Positions 42,601 through 52,100 of a stretch of DNA of 64,000 bases are shown piece by piece (the stretch's first letter is position 1; every line of letters begins with the position of its first letter). A program made the translations under genes and the position numbers. The notes below the pieces were generated by a model, which saw only the letters and a program-made list of their open reading frames with translations, was not told the origin of the DNA and ran no database searches. The DNA comes from Cordylochernes scorpioides. Its lineage: Eukaryota; Arthropoda; Arachnida; Pseudoscorpiones; Chernetidae. The DNA is taken from assembly GCA_030710605.1 (NCBI GenBank), contig CP092879.1, forward strand, positions 47,613,946 to 47,677,945, given 5' to 3'.

Positions 42601-42830
42601 TCTGAATTGAATTCTGCCTCGAAATAACGTGATAATTAGAATTTGATGAGGGCCAACAGCCCGAAACGCGTCCGTGGTTAGCTTTTCTTGATTAATCAAG
42701 AGTGGGTATTTGGCCAATTCTAGAATAATTAAAAATCAACGAGAATATGTGATATTTATTCCGATAGTTGGCGCAAGACATCAGCAACTTTCAGTTGCAC
42801 AATAAGGAGATGCCTTTTTTTCATAAGAAA
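42600..42830. repeat. Family-A element with hammerhead-like core
   Basis: Half of the palindrome family at 31851-32110: shares GATTAATCAAGARWGGGTAT, AATTAAAAATCAACGAGAAT and ends AATAAGGAGATGCCTTTTT. Confidence 0.75.
42648..42692 (+). ncRNA. Hammerhead-ribozyme-like core, degenerate
   Basis: TTGATGAGGGCCAACAGCCC then GAAACGCGTCCGTGG: CUGAUGA with C3 changed to T, 4-bp stem II (GGGC/GCCC, loop CAACA), intact GAAA, ACGCGT short stem III and GUC cleavage triplet, as in hammerheads known from Penelope-like elements. Stem I's 5' strand (expected CCACG) is lost, so it is predicted to be weak or inactive. Confidence 0.55.
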
Positions 42831-42885
42831 TGCCTTTATTCACAATTTGGGGGAAATGTTTTATGCTGTTTGTCATCTCAATAAA

Positions 42886-42982
42886 AGTTACTGTATCAAA
42901 TATCTTTCAAAGTTATTGTCTGAATCTCGATATACATACTAAAAGATACAACTTCTTTACTTTTAGTTCATGAGTGTAGATT

Positions 42983-43029
<47 letters not shown>
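42886..43029. repeat. MITE half-copy and (TA)n
   Basis: 42890-42982 resembles the right half of the MITE at 45040-45255 (TATCAAATATCTTTCAAAGT, ...CATGAGTGTA). (TA)22 follows at 42986-43029. Confidence 0.7.
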
Positions 43030-43032
<3 letters not shown>

Positions 43033-44003
43033 TAATTTCTAAACCAAATTTTTATCGGTTATTTGAAAAGTAAAATGGCAGCCTTAAAGATGAGTCGAAG
43101 AAGAGATATAAAAGTAAATTATAAAAACTTTTGTTTTAACCATGTTTTTTATCGCTTTCAACACTTATATCAAAATATTAAAAATATCATTTACATATTT
43201 ACAAATAAACTTTACAACAAAGTTAACTTAAGTAAAAAAGGAAAAAACAAAGACTATCTACGCATTAAGGCGGAGTAAAAAAAATGCACATCTTATTTCG
43301 CAAATAAATTCTTATTCAAACAATGATACTACATTTTATATTAAATATTATTCAATTATATGCTTCTTTTAAATGTCTATGTCTAGATTTGTAAAATATA
43401 TTTATAGAAAAGGCGTTATATATATATATTTTTAAATCGTATAACATTGAAAATATATTTGTATAAAGGTTTATGTAGGCATATATTATATGCAAATACA
43501 TGTTTTTTATTCTTTCATTTATTTTTATATATTTTGTTTCTTCACACTGATTAAGCAAGGCCAATCTGTTTATGAACTTAATTGTCTTAATTATATTTTC
43601 CTTTATATAAATTTCATTATTAATATCAAATGTGATTAGCTTTGAAAAAATAAAAAATAACACTGCTGATTGTACTATTACTGTTATTATTCTACATGTA
43701 TCCTACATTTCTGTTCAGAGAATCTCTATAAGACCAAAAGATCATAAAGCGATTTGTTGTTATATAACGTAAAAAGAAATATAAAAAAAGTATAATATAA
43801 TTTGATATAGAATGTAACTATATATAGTTTCAGAAGATACATTTTATAATTAATAGTTATTTTTTAGCGATGCATTTTTCTAAATTGAGGAAAATGTATT
43901 AATTTTGACTTTAGAGCGTGAAATAGAAAATGCAAATGTTAAGTAGAGAGAGAGAGAGAGAGAAAGCATGTTATATATACAAGAAGCAGAAAGGTTGAAA
44001 AAA
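43030..44003. other. Very AT-rich stretch downstream of RING gene
   Basis: Several long AT-rich ORFs of Lys/Asn/Ile composition are not convincing. (GA)n at 43950-43964. Confidence 0.4.
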
Positions 44004-44010
44004 ACTCACG

Positions 44011-44376
44011 TCAATCACTGTCTTCGCCAAATAGCATCGGTATAAAATTCTGAAGTCCAAAGATGTCTCTAACACAAGAGTTTTGGGCTCTTTGGATTAG
44101 TCCTGCGATGGGATTTTCATTATTATGAACTTGAATGTTGATGGACAATGGTTGAACGACGTTATTAGGAGGATGGTTGTTGATCTGGATGTTTGGAGTT
44201 TCTTGAGGTCTGGCTACAACATTTCTTAGATTTAGCCGTGACCTACATGAAGGGCAGTTGTCGGATGTCTCAAGATGGACGTGAAGACAAGTGAAATGGT
44301 AATAGTGGCCGCAGAGTAAACGGGTCAATGGACCGGTTTCACCGTCATGGCACATGTCGCACGAAGGTATCGCCAT
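44011..44376 (-). CDS. Small RING finger protein (paralogue 2)
   Basis: 121 residues from the ATG at 44376; an upstream in-frame ATG (44397) exists, but the paralogue at 46598 starts with the same MAIPSCD, so I choose 44376. RING at residues 6-45: CDMC, CGHYYHFTC, CPSC (Cys-His-His variant), followed by RSRLNLRNV. The rest is an Asn/Pro-rich linker (IQINNHPPNNVVQ) and an amphipathic C-terminus (VRDIFGLQNFIPMLFGEDSD). Likely an E3 ubiquitin ligase by family; substrate unknown. The stop TGA is followed one base later by GTGAGT, as in the paralogue. The upstream 60 bp share GTCAGTGGCGCCCTCTA with the paralogue. Confidence 0.8.
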   Translation of the reverse strand: MAIPSCDMCHDGETGPLTRLLCGHYYHFTCLHVHLETSDNCPSCRSRLNLRNVVARPQETPNIQINNHPPNNVVQPLSINIQVHNNENPIAGLIQRAQNSCVRDIFGLQNFIPMLFGEDSD

Positions 44377-44399
44377 TCTTTGTTCGAAGTGCAGCAAGT

Positions 44400-44700
44400 A
44401 CTGGCAACCTGTTCTAGTCGGGAGAGTCAGTGGCGCCCTCTACTCGATGTGGTGGCCAGATAAATGACGCGACAGGTTATTTCTAAGTTAAGCATAAGAT
44501 TATGCAATATGGTCGTCTTTTCACAGAATATTTAGTTTCTAGCTATGTTCATTTGTTAGTCTCGATTAACGATACTAAATTCGTATTTTGCATTGCAAGA
44601 ATTAAGTTGTGTCAATTATAATACGTAATCCGAATCTCTATATTGTTATTTATATGGAAAATATATAATATTCATTATCATAATATATTATGATGCATCA
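44400..44700. other. 5' flank of RING paralogue 2
   Basis: GC-richer for 60 bp (conserved with paralogue 3), then AT-rich. No TATA box recognised. Confidence 0.4.
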
Positions 44701-44709
44701 GCGCGCCAT

Positions 44710-44870
44710 CTGTTATGAATATTTGAAACTATTATAGACGTGTATGATTCTTTTGAAAATTAAACAAATACATTTTTCCATTTCAGTAAGGGCAGTATAA
44801 ATTGTTTGATTTTCAAAATAATCATACGCATCTATAATAGTTTCAAATATTCATTATCATAATATAAAGA
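44710..44870. mobile_element. Palindromic MITE
   Basis: Inverted arms ATTTGAAACTATTATAGACG and complement about 150 bp apart; inner arms TGATTCTTTTGAAAATTAAA pair with the right side. A partial second unit lies at 44900-44990. Confidence 0.75.
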
Positions 44871-45039
44871 GGCATTATAATATTATGCATTAGCAAGTTA
44901 TCTTCTATAAGAAATTTAAATTATTTTCGACGCATTAAAAATAGTTTAAATTTCTTAAAAAGGGCATTATAATCGTTATAGCTATAACTTTAAAATGATG
45001 GCCTATCTATCTTATGATATGATTATATATGCTTTGAAT

Positions 45040-45257
45040 ACACTCATGAACAAAACGTAAGGAAGTAGAAAGTATTTAATGTCACCATTGTCTATTTTTT
45101 GAAGAAGACAGAGGCAATTTTGTTCATACTTGGTTATCACGTGTATCTTCAATAAAGGTCATTATGTATCAAATATCTTTCAGAGTTATTGTATGAATCC
45201 CGATATACATGCTAAAAAGTAAAACTTCTTTAAATTTTATCTATGAATGTAATATAT
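45040..45257. mobile_element. MITE related to the satellite-borne element
   Basis: Ends TACACTCATGAACAAAACGT and complement-like TCTATGAATGTA; interior ATCTTTCAGAGTTATTGTAT and ATCCCGATATACATGCTA are shared with the 127-bp element at 57063, 59751 and 63426. Confidence 0.7.
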
Positions 45258-45367
45258 TTGAGTTTAAGGTATATACTTTGTAGATATATCTATAAAGTAC
45301 ATATGAAATGAGAATGAAAAATCTGCATCGTGAGTTCGAATAAACCTTTGAATAAATATGTTAAAAT

Positions 45368-45483
45368 ATTACAAATGTGATATTGTACTGGGATAAGGTG
45401 CATAAATTATGAAAAAAAGGCATCTCCTTATCATTCAACTACACTGCCATTAGTTGGCACGATAAGGAGATGCCTTTTTTAAA
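45368..45483. repeat. Family-A foldback, short form
   Basis: AAAAAAAGGCATCTCCTTAT... and complement; left flank (GTGATATTGTACTGGGATAA) is the complement of 32110-32150, so it shares the element's outer end. Confidence 0.75.
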
Positions 45484-46098
45484 TAAAATATGTTAAAAGT
45501 ATACAAAGAAGGTATCTATACATTGTATAGATTTTTTTGTGTGAAAAATAAAACGTATTAATGAAGCATACTTAGTTCGAACTATTGTCGTCGCAAGGAT
45601 TTACTTTTGTTTTTACTTCAAGACATCGCATGTTTTAGGTATAGAAACATTTCTATCTTTTACATTTACAAGAAGCAACAGTTTCATTTGGTTATTTTCA
45701 TTCATTGACATTCAATATTAAACATTAAAATAGCAATCACTTGTAAAAAAAGGCTTGTAAACTTATAAGATAGCAGGCAAAATGTTTATGTCATGTTAAA
45801 GAAACTTTTCACATGTATTTACATTTTGTAATTTTACACATTAGTGCTGTATGTATAGTTATAAATCAAGTTGATCATGATATAAATTAAATTTTAAATT
45901 TATGAATTCGCATATATAGAGCGTTGTATAGGGATATATTTAATGAGAGAGGAACCTCTTTTAGTAAATGGATTCCTTCCGAAACTTTATATTGTTTTCT
46001 GCCTGAAAATTGTCCCTGCTCTTAACACCCCTTCTATCTCCTATCTTCAAACGTTATGGAATCGAAGCCTCTTCTATACAGAACTCTTCTATATGCTT
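45484..46098. other. AT-rich non-coding stretch
   Basis: No gene supported; the plus-strand ORF starting 45943 runs into the U6-derived repeat. Confidence 0.4.
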
Positions 46099-46322
46099 GT
46101 TCGGCGGTACAACTACTATAGTAGGAGCAATACAAAGAAGATTAGAATGGCCCCTGTTATACCAGTTCGGCGGTACAACTACTACAATAGGAAGGATACA
46201 GAGAAGATCAGCATGGCCCCTGTGATACCAGTTCGGCGGTACAACTACTACAATAGGAACGATACAGAGAAGATTAGCATTGCCCCTGCGCAAAGATGAC
46301 ACGCAAAATCGTGAAGAGTTCG
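46099..46322 (+). pseudogene. U6 snRNA-derived tandem triplication
   Basis: Three head-to-tail copies with a 66-bp period (46099, 46165, 46231). The third continues to the U6 3' part (about 94 nt): TTCGGCGGTAC, GGAACGATACAGAGAAGATT (ACAGAGA box and start of AGC region), AGCATTGCCCCTGCGCAAAG, then ATGACACGCAAAATCGTGAA. The first two stop after GCCCCTG(T). Copy 2 keeps ACAGAGA; copy 1 has ACAAAGA. No T-run follows, and the 5' hairpin is altered, so it is probably a U6 pseudogene that expanded. ORFs across it are not proteins. Confidence 0.85.
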
Positions 46323-46597
46323 ATTAAAATAAGGGCTATAGTCCGAATCATGGTATGCAGGTTGGTTTTTGTCCGAATTTTCCAAACCTGATGTTGTAGC
46401 ACATTCTTCATCACTACCATAACGTTCTATTGTATGTTAATGGCCCAAAATTCATATCAAGATGTAAAGGATAAGGATAAAAAAATTAAAATATTTAGGC
46501 GCATTACAATGCAACATTATACTACTTCTTACCTATCGTGTGAAGTTGAATATATGCAAATGAGTACCATGTATTATAGAAAGGTTGAAGACTCACC
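46323..46597. other. Spacer downstream of RING paralogue 3
   Basis: A donor-like GTGAGT (46591-46596, minus) follows the stop of the RING gene. Otherwise AT-rich without features. Confidence 0.35.
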
Positions 46598-47086
46598 TCA
46601 ATCACTGTTGCAGTGTCTGCGGCATCCATTCCACAACTCCATGGCCAGGTCAACTTGACGAAACACAATAGTTTGAGCTCGGCCGAGGAAATCTCCGATG
46701 CGACAGCTGACCACTCGCCAATCTCTGGTTGGAGGTTGAACCGGTTCGACGTTGGTAGATGGTTGATTGTCGTCCTGGACGTTTGTTGAAGGTTGGTGTT
46801 CGTCCTGGACGTTTGTTGAAGGATCGTTTTCGTCCTGGACGTTTGTAGAATGCTGGTTGTTGTCCTGGACGTTTGTAGAAGGCTGGTTGTTGTCCTGGAC
46901 GTTGGTTATTTCTTGATGTCTAGCCAATACGTTTCTCAAGTTGAGCGGAGTCCCGCAGACTAGACAATTGTCTGACGTCTCAAGTTGGAAGTAGAGACAG
47001 GTAACATGGAAATAATGACCACACTGGAGATGGGTCATATGACTGGTTTCCGCGTCTTGGCATATATCACAGGATGGAATCGCCAT
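46598..47086 (-). CDS. Small RING finger protein with NVQD repeats (paralogue 3)
   Basis: 162 residues from 47086. RING at residues 6-45: CDIC, CGHYFHVTC, then CLVC (the second Cys pair reads C-L-V-C). Then TPLNLRNVLARHQE, nearly as in paralogue 2, and a tandem 10-residue repeat (STNVQDNNQP and variants, six units), ending with a C-terminal domain (RVVSCRIGDFLGRAQTIVFR, LAMELWNGC). Predicted E3 ubiquitin ligase; substrate unknown. The ATG follows A-rich TTTAAAAAAA on the minus strand, and a TATA box lies about 60 bp upstream. The stop TGA is followed by G/GTGAGT. Confidence 0.85.
   Translation of the reverse strand: MAIPSCDICQDAETSHMTHLQCGHYFHVTCLYFQLETSDNCLVCGTPLNLRNVLARHQEITNVQDNNQPSTNVQDNNQHSTNVQDENDPSTNVQDEHQPSTNVQDDNQPSTNVEPVQPPTRDWRVVSCRIGDFLGRAQTIVFRQVDLAMELWNGCRRHCNSD
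46735..46915 (-). repeat. 30-bp coding tandem repeat
   Basis: Units encode TNVQDNNQPS-type decapeptides; six copies, differing in NNQP, NNQH, ENDP, EHQP, DNQP. Confidence 0.85.
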
Positions 47087-47367
47087 TTTTTTTAAATTTG
47101 ATTTGCAGCAGTACGTGCAGTAAGCTACTGTAATGGCAGCTTTATATAGTGTCAGAGTCAGTGGCGCCCTCTATGATAGGCGGTGACTGATTAGGCGATG
47201 TCGACGGTGTTATCCCTGGATGTACCATGTGATCCACAGAGTATTCCTGAACGTTTCTGAATTAGTAAAATTTATATCTTTATTACTTTAAATAGGTAGC
47301 GTTTAGTTATTCAATAAATGTTCTATATGGAGGGAAACGAACTCTTGTCAACCACGTGGTTCACATG
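47087..47367. other. 5' flank of RING paralogue 3
   Basis: Contains the TATA box and the conserved CAGTGGCGCCCTCTA block (about 47159-47173). Nothing else. Confidence 0.5.
47141..47148 (-). promoter_or_regulatory. TATA box of RING paralogue 3
   Basis: Minus strand TATATAAA, 55 bp from the ATG; expected start site about 47113. The GTCAGTGGCGCC block directly upstream is shared with paralogue 2. Confidence 0.5.
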
Positions 47368-47439
47368 GCGACGGTGGTATAATAGTTATCATAGCTCCCT
47401 TCCAAGCAGTTGACCCGGGTTCGATTCCCGGCCGTCGAA
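47368..47439 (+). tRNA. tRNA-Gly (anticodon TCC), probably pseudogene
   Basis: 72 nt matching the tRNA-Gly(TCC) pattern: GCGACGG acceptor, T-arm CCGGG-TTCGATT-CCCGG intact, anticodon loop CTTCCAA. Defects: last acceptor pair is G-A and the anticodon stem has a C-C mismatch (CTCC/GCAG). A T9 run follows within 10 nt. Possibly a recent pseudogene. Confidence 0.7.
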
Positions 47440-47849
47440 TTATTTTTTTTTAACTCCGCCTTTGCCGGTCCCAAGCCGATAGATGTCTTGAGGTTTGTTC
47501 CTCAATACCACAAAAGCAACTTGAATCCTCCACTGCCTTTATTCTATTTAAAAAACTTTTGAAATTTACGTGGTTTGTAACAAATTGAGTATTATAAAAA
47601 TTTGGACGAAAGTATTTAGGGATTTCTTGGGGAAAAAAGCTTAAGAAAGTATTATTTGCTTTGTTTTACAAAACATTAATTCTTGATTTGAGAAAGGTAT
47701 CTATAATTCCTGGAATAAATGGGTCATAAATTTGTTCATCATCTGTGGATAAGTTTCTCAGATCAGATATCATGTTTCTGGATTCGATAAAGTCTGAGAT
47801 CAGAGGAATGTTGGCCAAACTATGAACACAGCTATATGAATAGTCAAGA
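47440..47849. other. Spacer with repeat fragment
   Basis: 47455-47485 carries CCTTTGCCGGTCCCAAGCC, the beginning of the dispersed repeat at 40200 and 50085. The rest has no gene. Confidence 0.4.
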
Positions 47850-48582
47850 TTTTAAAAGGCTTGGCCATTTGTTGAAAAATTTATGGAGTTGTAGAGGAAG
47901 AGAAAGATCCTTTTTTACCTAAAGGCATAAAACAATTAGAAAGGATAAGAGATCAAATTATATGTACATCAGCAGCTCACGCCGGCCTGCCCTATCCAAT
48001 AACCGCTAGCCTACCAAACAATCCAACAAGGCCGCGCTATATATTGTTGCATCAATTTCAATGTGCCCTACATTTATTCAAAATATTCTATGATATTTAA
48101 TATTCATTTAAAACAGATTATTTAGATTATCATTATTCCCTTTTATAGTGTCATTCCTTTTGGAATATTTTATTGTACATATATCTTGATTGGTTATTGG
48201 AGCGAGAGAGGACCTAGGAGAAGACTTCGGATGACGACCTACGAGTAAGACCACGAATAAATAAACACAATAACTTTAAAAGGTAATTTATTTATTTATT
48301 TTTAATTACTTTTATTTATTTATTTGCTTTGAATATGGAAACCTGCTCGGTAAACATGTATAACACCAAGAAGGAAGAAACCAAGGTCGATGACCCTGCA
48401 AAGCTGCAACTTGATGCAACAATATGCAGGGATGTCAATTTGCATACACAATACTAAAACTCTATGCAAATATCTGTATATCAAATATCGTAGAAATATC
48501 TGCAATTGTCAATTTCAACACTAATAAATGGTTAATATAATTCATCAGATCGTTATAAGTATTGTATGTTCATCTGCTTATA

Positions 48583-49848
48583 CAAGGGCTGTTCGATAAG
48601 TAAAGGTAAAAAGAATACAAATGGCAACACCTATCTCGCTGGTGAGGCTAGAAGGAGGTTCCTGTGTATGACGTCAAATCTCGTGACTCCGCCTTCTAGA
48701 AAGATAGCGCCGTAGGGATTGATTCCAAAATGGACGAAAAAATATTTTGAGCTATCATCAAGCATTTATTTTTTTCTGAACGTTGGTCGGCTTCCCAAAT
48801 TGAAGCTGAACTGAACCAAGTTGATGGATACTCAGCCCCATTATATTTAAGACCATTTATTACTGGATGAATGAATTTAAACGGGGACGAAAATCAACAC
48901 AAAATGAATCGCTTTATGGACGCCTATGGATGTAACCACGCTAGAAATTATATTTAAAAATCCATTGCATCGTTATTGAGGAAGATCGGCGAGTGAAATA
49001 ACGTAAAAGAGACCACGGGTATCTCATTTAGACAAATAGGGTACACCATATCCTTCATTTAAAATTACAGATGAAGATTCTGTGTTACAGATGGGTGCCA
49101 CGATTGCTTATGATCGACCTAAAACGCATGCGGACAGACATTTCCCAGCAGTGTTTATTGTTGATCGCTCTTAATTCTTGGGACTTTTGGTGTCGTTTTG
49201 CGACAGTAGACAACACCTGGATACACCACTACACACCAGAGTCCAAACAGCAGACAAAGCAGTGGACAGGTCCAGGTTAAAAAGCTCCAAATATGTCAAA
49301 GACTGTTGTGTCACCCGGAAAAGGGATGACCACTGTCTTATGGGATTCCCAAGGAATAATTATAATTGACTATTTGAAAAAAGAAAGACAATCAAATGAT
49401 AGTATTATGAAACACGTCTAGATCGATTATAGGAAGAATTGCGTGCCAAACTTCCGAAATTGGCTCAGTAGAAGGCACTTTTTCACGATGACAATGCTCC
49501 ACTCCATAGGTCGAATGTAGCAGCTACCAAATTGTTTGAATTAAGTTTCCTTTTTGAACTCCCATCCACCTTATTCTTCAGATTTGTTCCCGTGTGAATT
49601 CTTCCTCTTAAAAAAAAATAAATAAATGGTTGGTAGGGAGGAAATTTTCTTCAAATGAAGAGATTATCGACGATGTAAATGAATACTTTGAGGACCTCGA
49701 AACATCAAACCTTTCCGAGGGGACAAAAAAAAAAAACAGAACATCGCTAGACCAGGTGTGTGGATCTGAATAGAGACTATGTTGAAAAATGAAGCATAAT
49801 TTTCCAAAATCAAGTTTTTTTATCTTACTTATAGAACTGCCTTCTTTG
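48583..49848 (+). mobile_element. mariner (irritans-like), copy 2
   Basis: Counterpart of 38696-39967 at the same position in the repeat; TA before CAAGGGCTGTTCGATAAG. Transposase remnants in the same places (GMTTVLWDSQGIIIIDYL-like near 49325-49370; YSSDLFPCEFFL near 49570-49610). Broken. Confidence 0.85.
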
Positions 49849-50084
49849 TGTTCATTTAATGGCTAATTCTTGGCGATGGTTGTTTTAACACTATTACAAC
49901 TTTAACGAAGAATCGATGGGAATGTTTACATCATTGACGAACCATGTTTTCCTAATTGTTTTTCATCTTCAACAATTGACCTATTGTAGAAACTTATATA
50001 AAGATGTTTCTTGTTATTTTAGAAATTTCACAAATATTCTTTTTGATTATAAAGTACCGTTCTTTCATATTAAAGGACAAGTAA

Positions 50085-50290
50085 CTCTGCCTTTGCCGGT
50101 CCCAAGCCCGGATAAAAAAGGAGGAGGGGAGCAGTAACAAGCTCACTAAAAAAAAACCTGGGCTCAGCTGGCCCAGCTGATAGTAACCTGTTAGGGCTCC
50201 TAATCCAGGGATACAGGATGAGCAGCGTTTGTACTCCATGTTAGGAGCGGCTGCACATGGCGTCTGTTCCTCATGTCAGAGGCGGCCATT
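50085..50290 (+). repeat. Dispersed repeat inside direct repeat, copy 2
   Basis: As 40200-40405: CCTTTGCCGGTCCCAAGCCC, AACCTGGGCTCAGCTGGCCC, ...GAGCGGCTGCACATGG. Confidence 0.7.
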
Positions 50291-50296
50291 TATTTT

Positions 50297-51150
50297 GACT
50301 TCTGCTTGTGAAAAGAAACATTCGCGTCTCAATGTCTTCATTTGTTATATATAGATGGCGTGTTATTGCTTTGTATTAATTATTACATATTTATTCTTTC
50401 AGGGGGATTACATAGTTGCATATTAAAAAAAAAAGGCATATGCTGACCTTTTTATTTTTTTCTATTATGTTATGTGTTAAGAGTATTCACGCAGGAGTGG
50501 CCTTAAATGCCATTTCTTGGATTCTCAAGAAGCCTCTGGAACCAAAAATCTTTTTGGTCGCAGTGATACTGCCTACTCCACGCTGACGAGCGCCAACAGC
50601 GCAAAACGCGTTCGTCGATGGCTTTTCTTGATTTATCAAAATATTGGGTTGGCCAAATTTCAGGGGACAGGCTAAATCAATGTTTAGTTGATTTCTGTTC
50701 CACTAGATGGCGCTCTGCCATCTGAAAAGCACATATACTCCTGGTCAGGATATTCCTTTTTTATTTTTAATATCAACACCTGACCTTTTCAATTTTTCTG
50801 TCATTTTTTCATAGTTGACAATGCAATTTTGACAAAATTTCAGACTTTTAGATGGTCAGGAATAGACTAGAGGAGAGAATTTGTACATTTCCTTTCAAAC
50901 AAAGGGAAATAGGTGCAGCCTTTTTATTTATTTTTTCTATTATTTTTTCCCATAGTTGTATATATCTTATAAGCCTTTTAGTCTTGGGTTAACTCTTAAA
51001 GCTTTAATTTGATGAGCATGACATGTCTCAATCCATTTAGATAGAACCGGCAGTGAACGGTGATGAAACAGATCCTATAAAAAGTTTGAATGAACCTTCA
51101 TATGAAATGAATTTAGGATATTGTATGTTTATGTAAAACATCATAAAATG
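50297..51150. repeat. Right copy of ~0.85-kb inverted repeat
   Basis: Reverse complement of 36865-37722 over its whole length. Holds family-B element sequence (AGATGGCGCTCTGCCATCTG). Confidence 0.85.
50582..50626 (+). ncRNA. Hammerhead-like relic in right inverted repeat
   Basis: CGCTGACGAGCGCCAACAGC, then GCAAAACGCGTTCG. CUGACGA and stem II (GCGC/GCGC, loop CAACA) are intact; GAAA is AAAA (G12 to A), and the cleavage triplet would be GUU. The loss of G12 predicts no cleavage. Confidence 0.55.
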
Positions 51151-51455
51151 TCCTGGATTCCATGGTTTCGGGATATGGCTCTCATCAGTATATACAGGGG
51201 CGGCTTCAATTTCATTACATCGTACCAGAGAGTTTTAAAAAATAGGTCGAATTTATCAAACAGGTGTTCAAACTGTTAAATTGTATGAAATTGCTAAAAC
51301 TGGTGCAGTGACAAATTCTTTAACAACTCTAGTAAGGTTCTTTACTAGGGTGATTCACAGTGCATCGTTCTGAGGTACAAAGAAATGCCTCTTTTGATGC
51401 ATGAATATAATTATAATATTATTTATGTTATATATATATGTGTTATATAAAAATA
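51151..51455. other. Spacer
   Basis: No gene; AT-rich before the Helitron end. Confidence 0.35.
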
Positions 51456-51789
51456 CTAGACGCCGACCCGGGCTTCGCCCCGGGATTGACCCGTGTGCAT
51501 ATCTACCCGAGTGATATATATTTAGATAAGATTTTTTTTTAAATAATTGTTTTTACTCAAGGGAATGTTTGTAGTCTAGTACGTTGATATAATCAATCTA
51601 TCTGAATATTAGGAAAGGTCAGGTATTTTTTTTTGTAGGGTGATGCTCTGAAAAAGAACGCTATACCATTTTATCACTAAACAAATTGGCGAGTCAAAAA
51701 TAAGCAACCTAAACAATCCATTAGCTTTGCAAGATAAGAACAGAAATAGAGAAATGCATTACAAAATTTTCAACACAAATCAAAATCTT

Positions 51790-52100
51790 TAATCCTCATT
51801 ATTTTTTTTATTTTTATTTTTTTGCTTATCCCTAGTACACGTGGTACAGGCCATGATAAGCATGGTGGGTAGTTAGCGACAGCTTTTTACTGTAAGCGCA
51901 CCACATGTCTACACATGTGAAAGCAGTTCGACTTTGCACTTACAAATGTGCCAGAGCCCCGTTTGGTTACTTGCACTCGCTGTTGGGGTTGGACTTTTGC
52001 AAGAATCGGGGGGCCATTGGAGCATTTTTTTTTTAAACAGAAAAAAGTGTCTAATGCGGGGATCGAACCCGGGTCGTAGTGGTCGTATTTTGTTTCTATT
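51790..52100 (-). repeat. Possible tRNA-derived SINE
   Basis: Minus strand: GGGTTCGATCCCCGC (B-box-like) at about 52055-52072 and an A-rich tail (A/T runs 51798-51828). No good A box found. It sits inside the Helitron. Confidence 0.3.

Larger units (their letters stand above)
47850..50290. repeat. Right copy of ~2.4-kb direct repeat
   Basis: Same order and orientation as 37955-40450, offset by about 9.9 kb, with scattered substitutions and small indels. It abuts the right inverted repeat directly. Confidence 0.9.

Noticed and set aside
43352-43663. 103-residue minus-strand ORF
   Set aside because: Composition (Ile, Asn, Lys, Tyr) is what random AT-rich DNA gives; no motif is seen.
45943-46302. 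118-residue protein with RRYNYYNR repeats
   Set aside because: The repeated part is U6 snRNA-derived DNA in tandem; the ORF is incidental.
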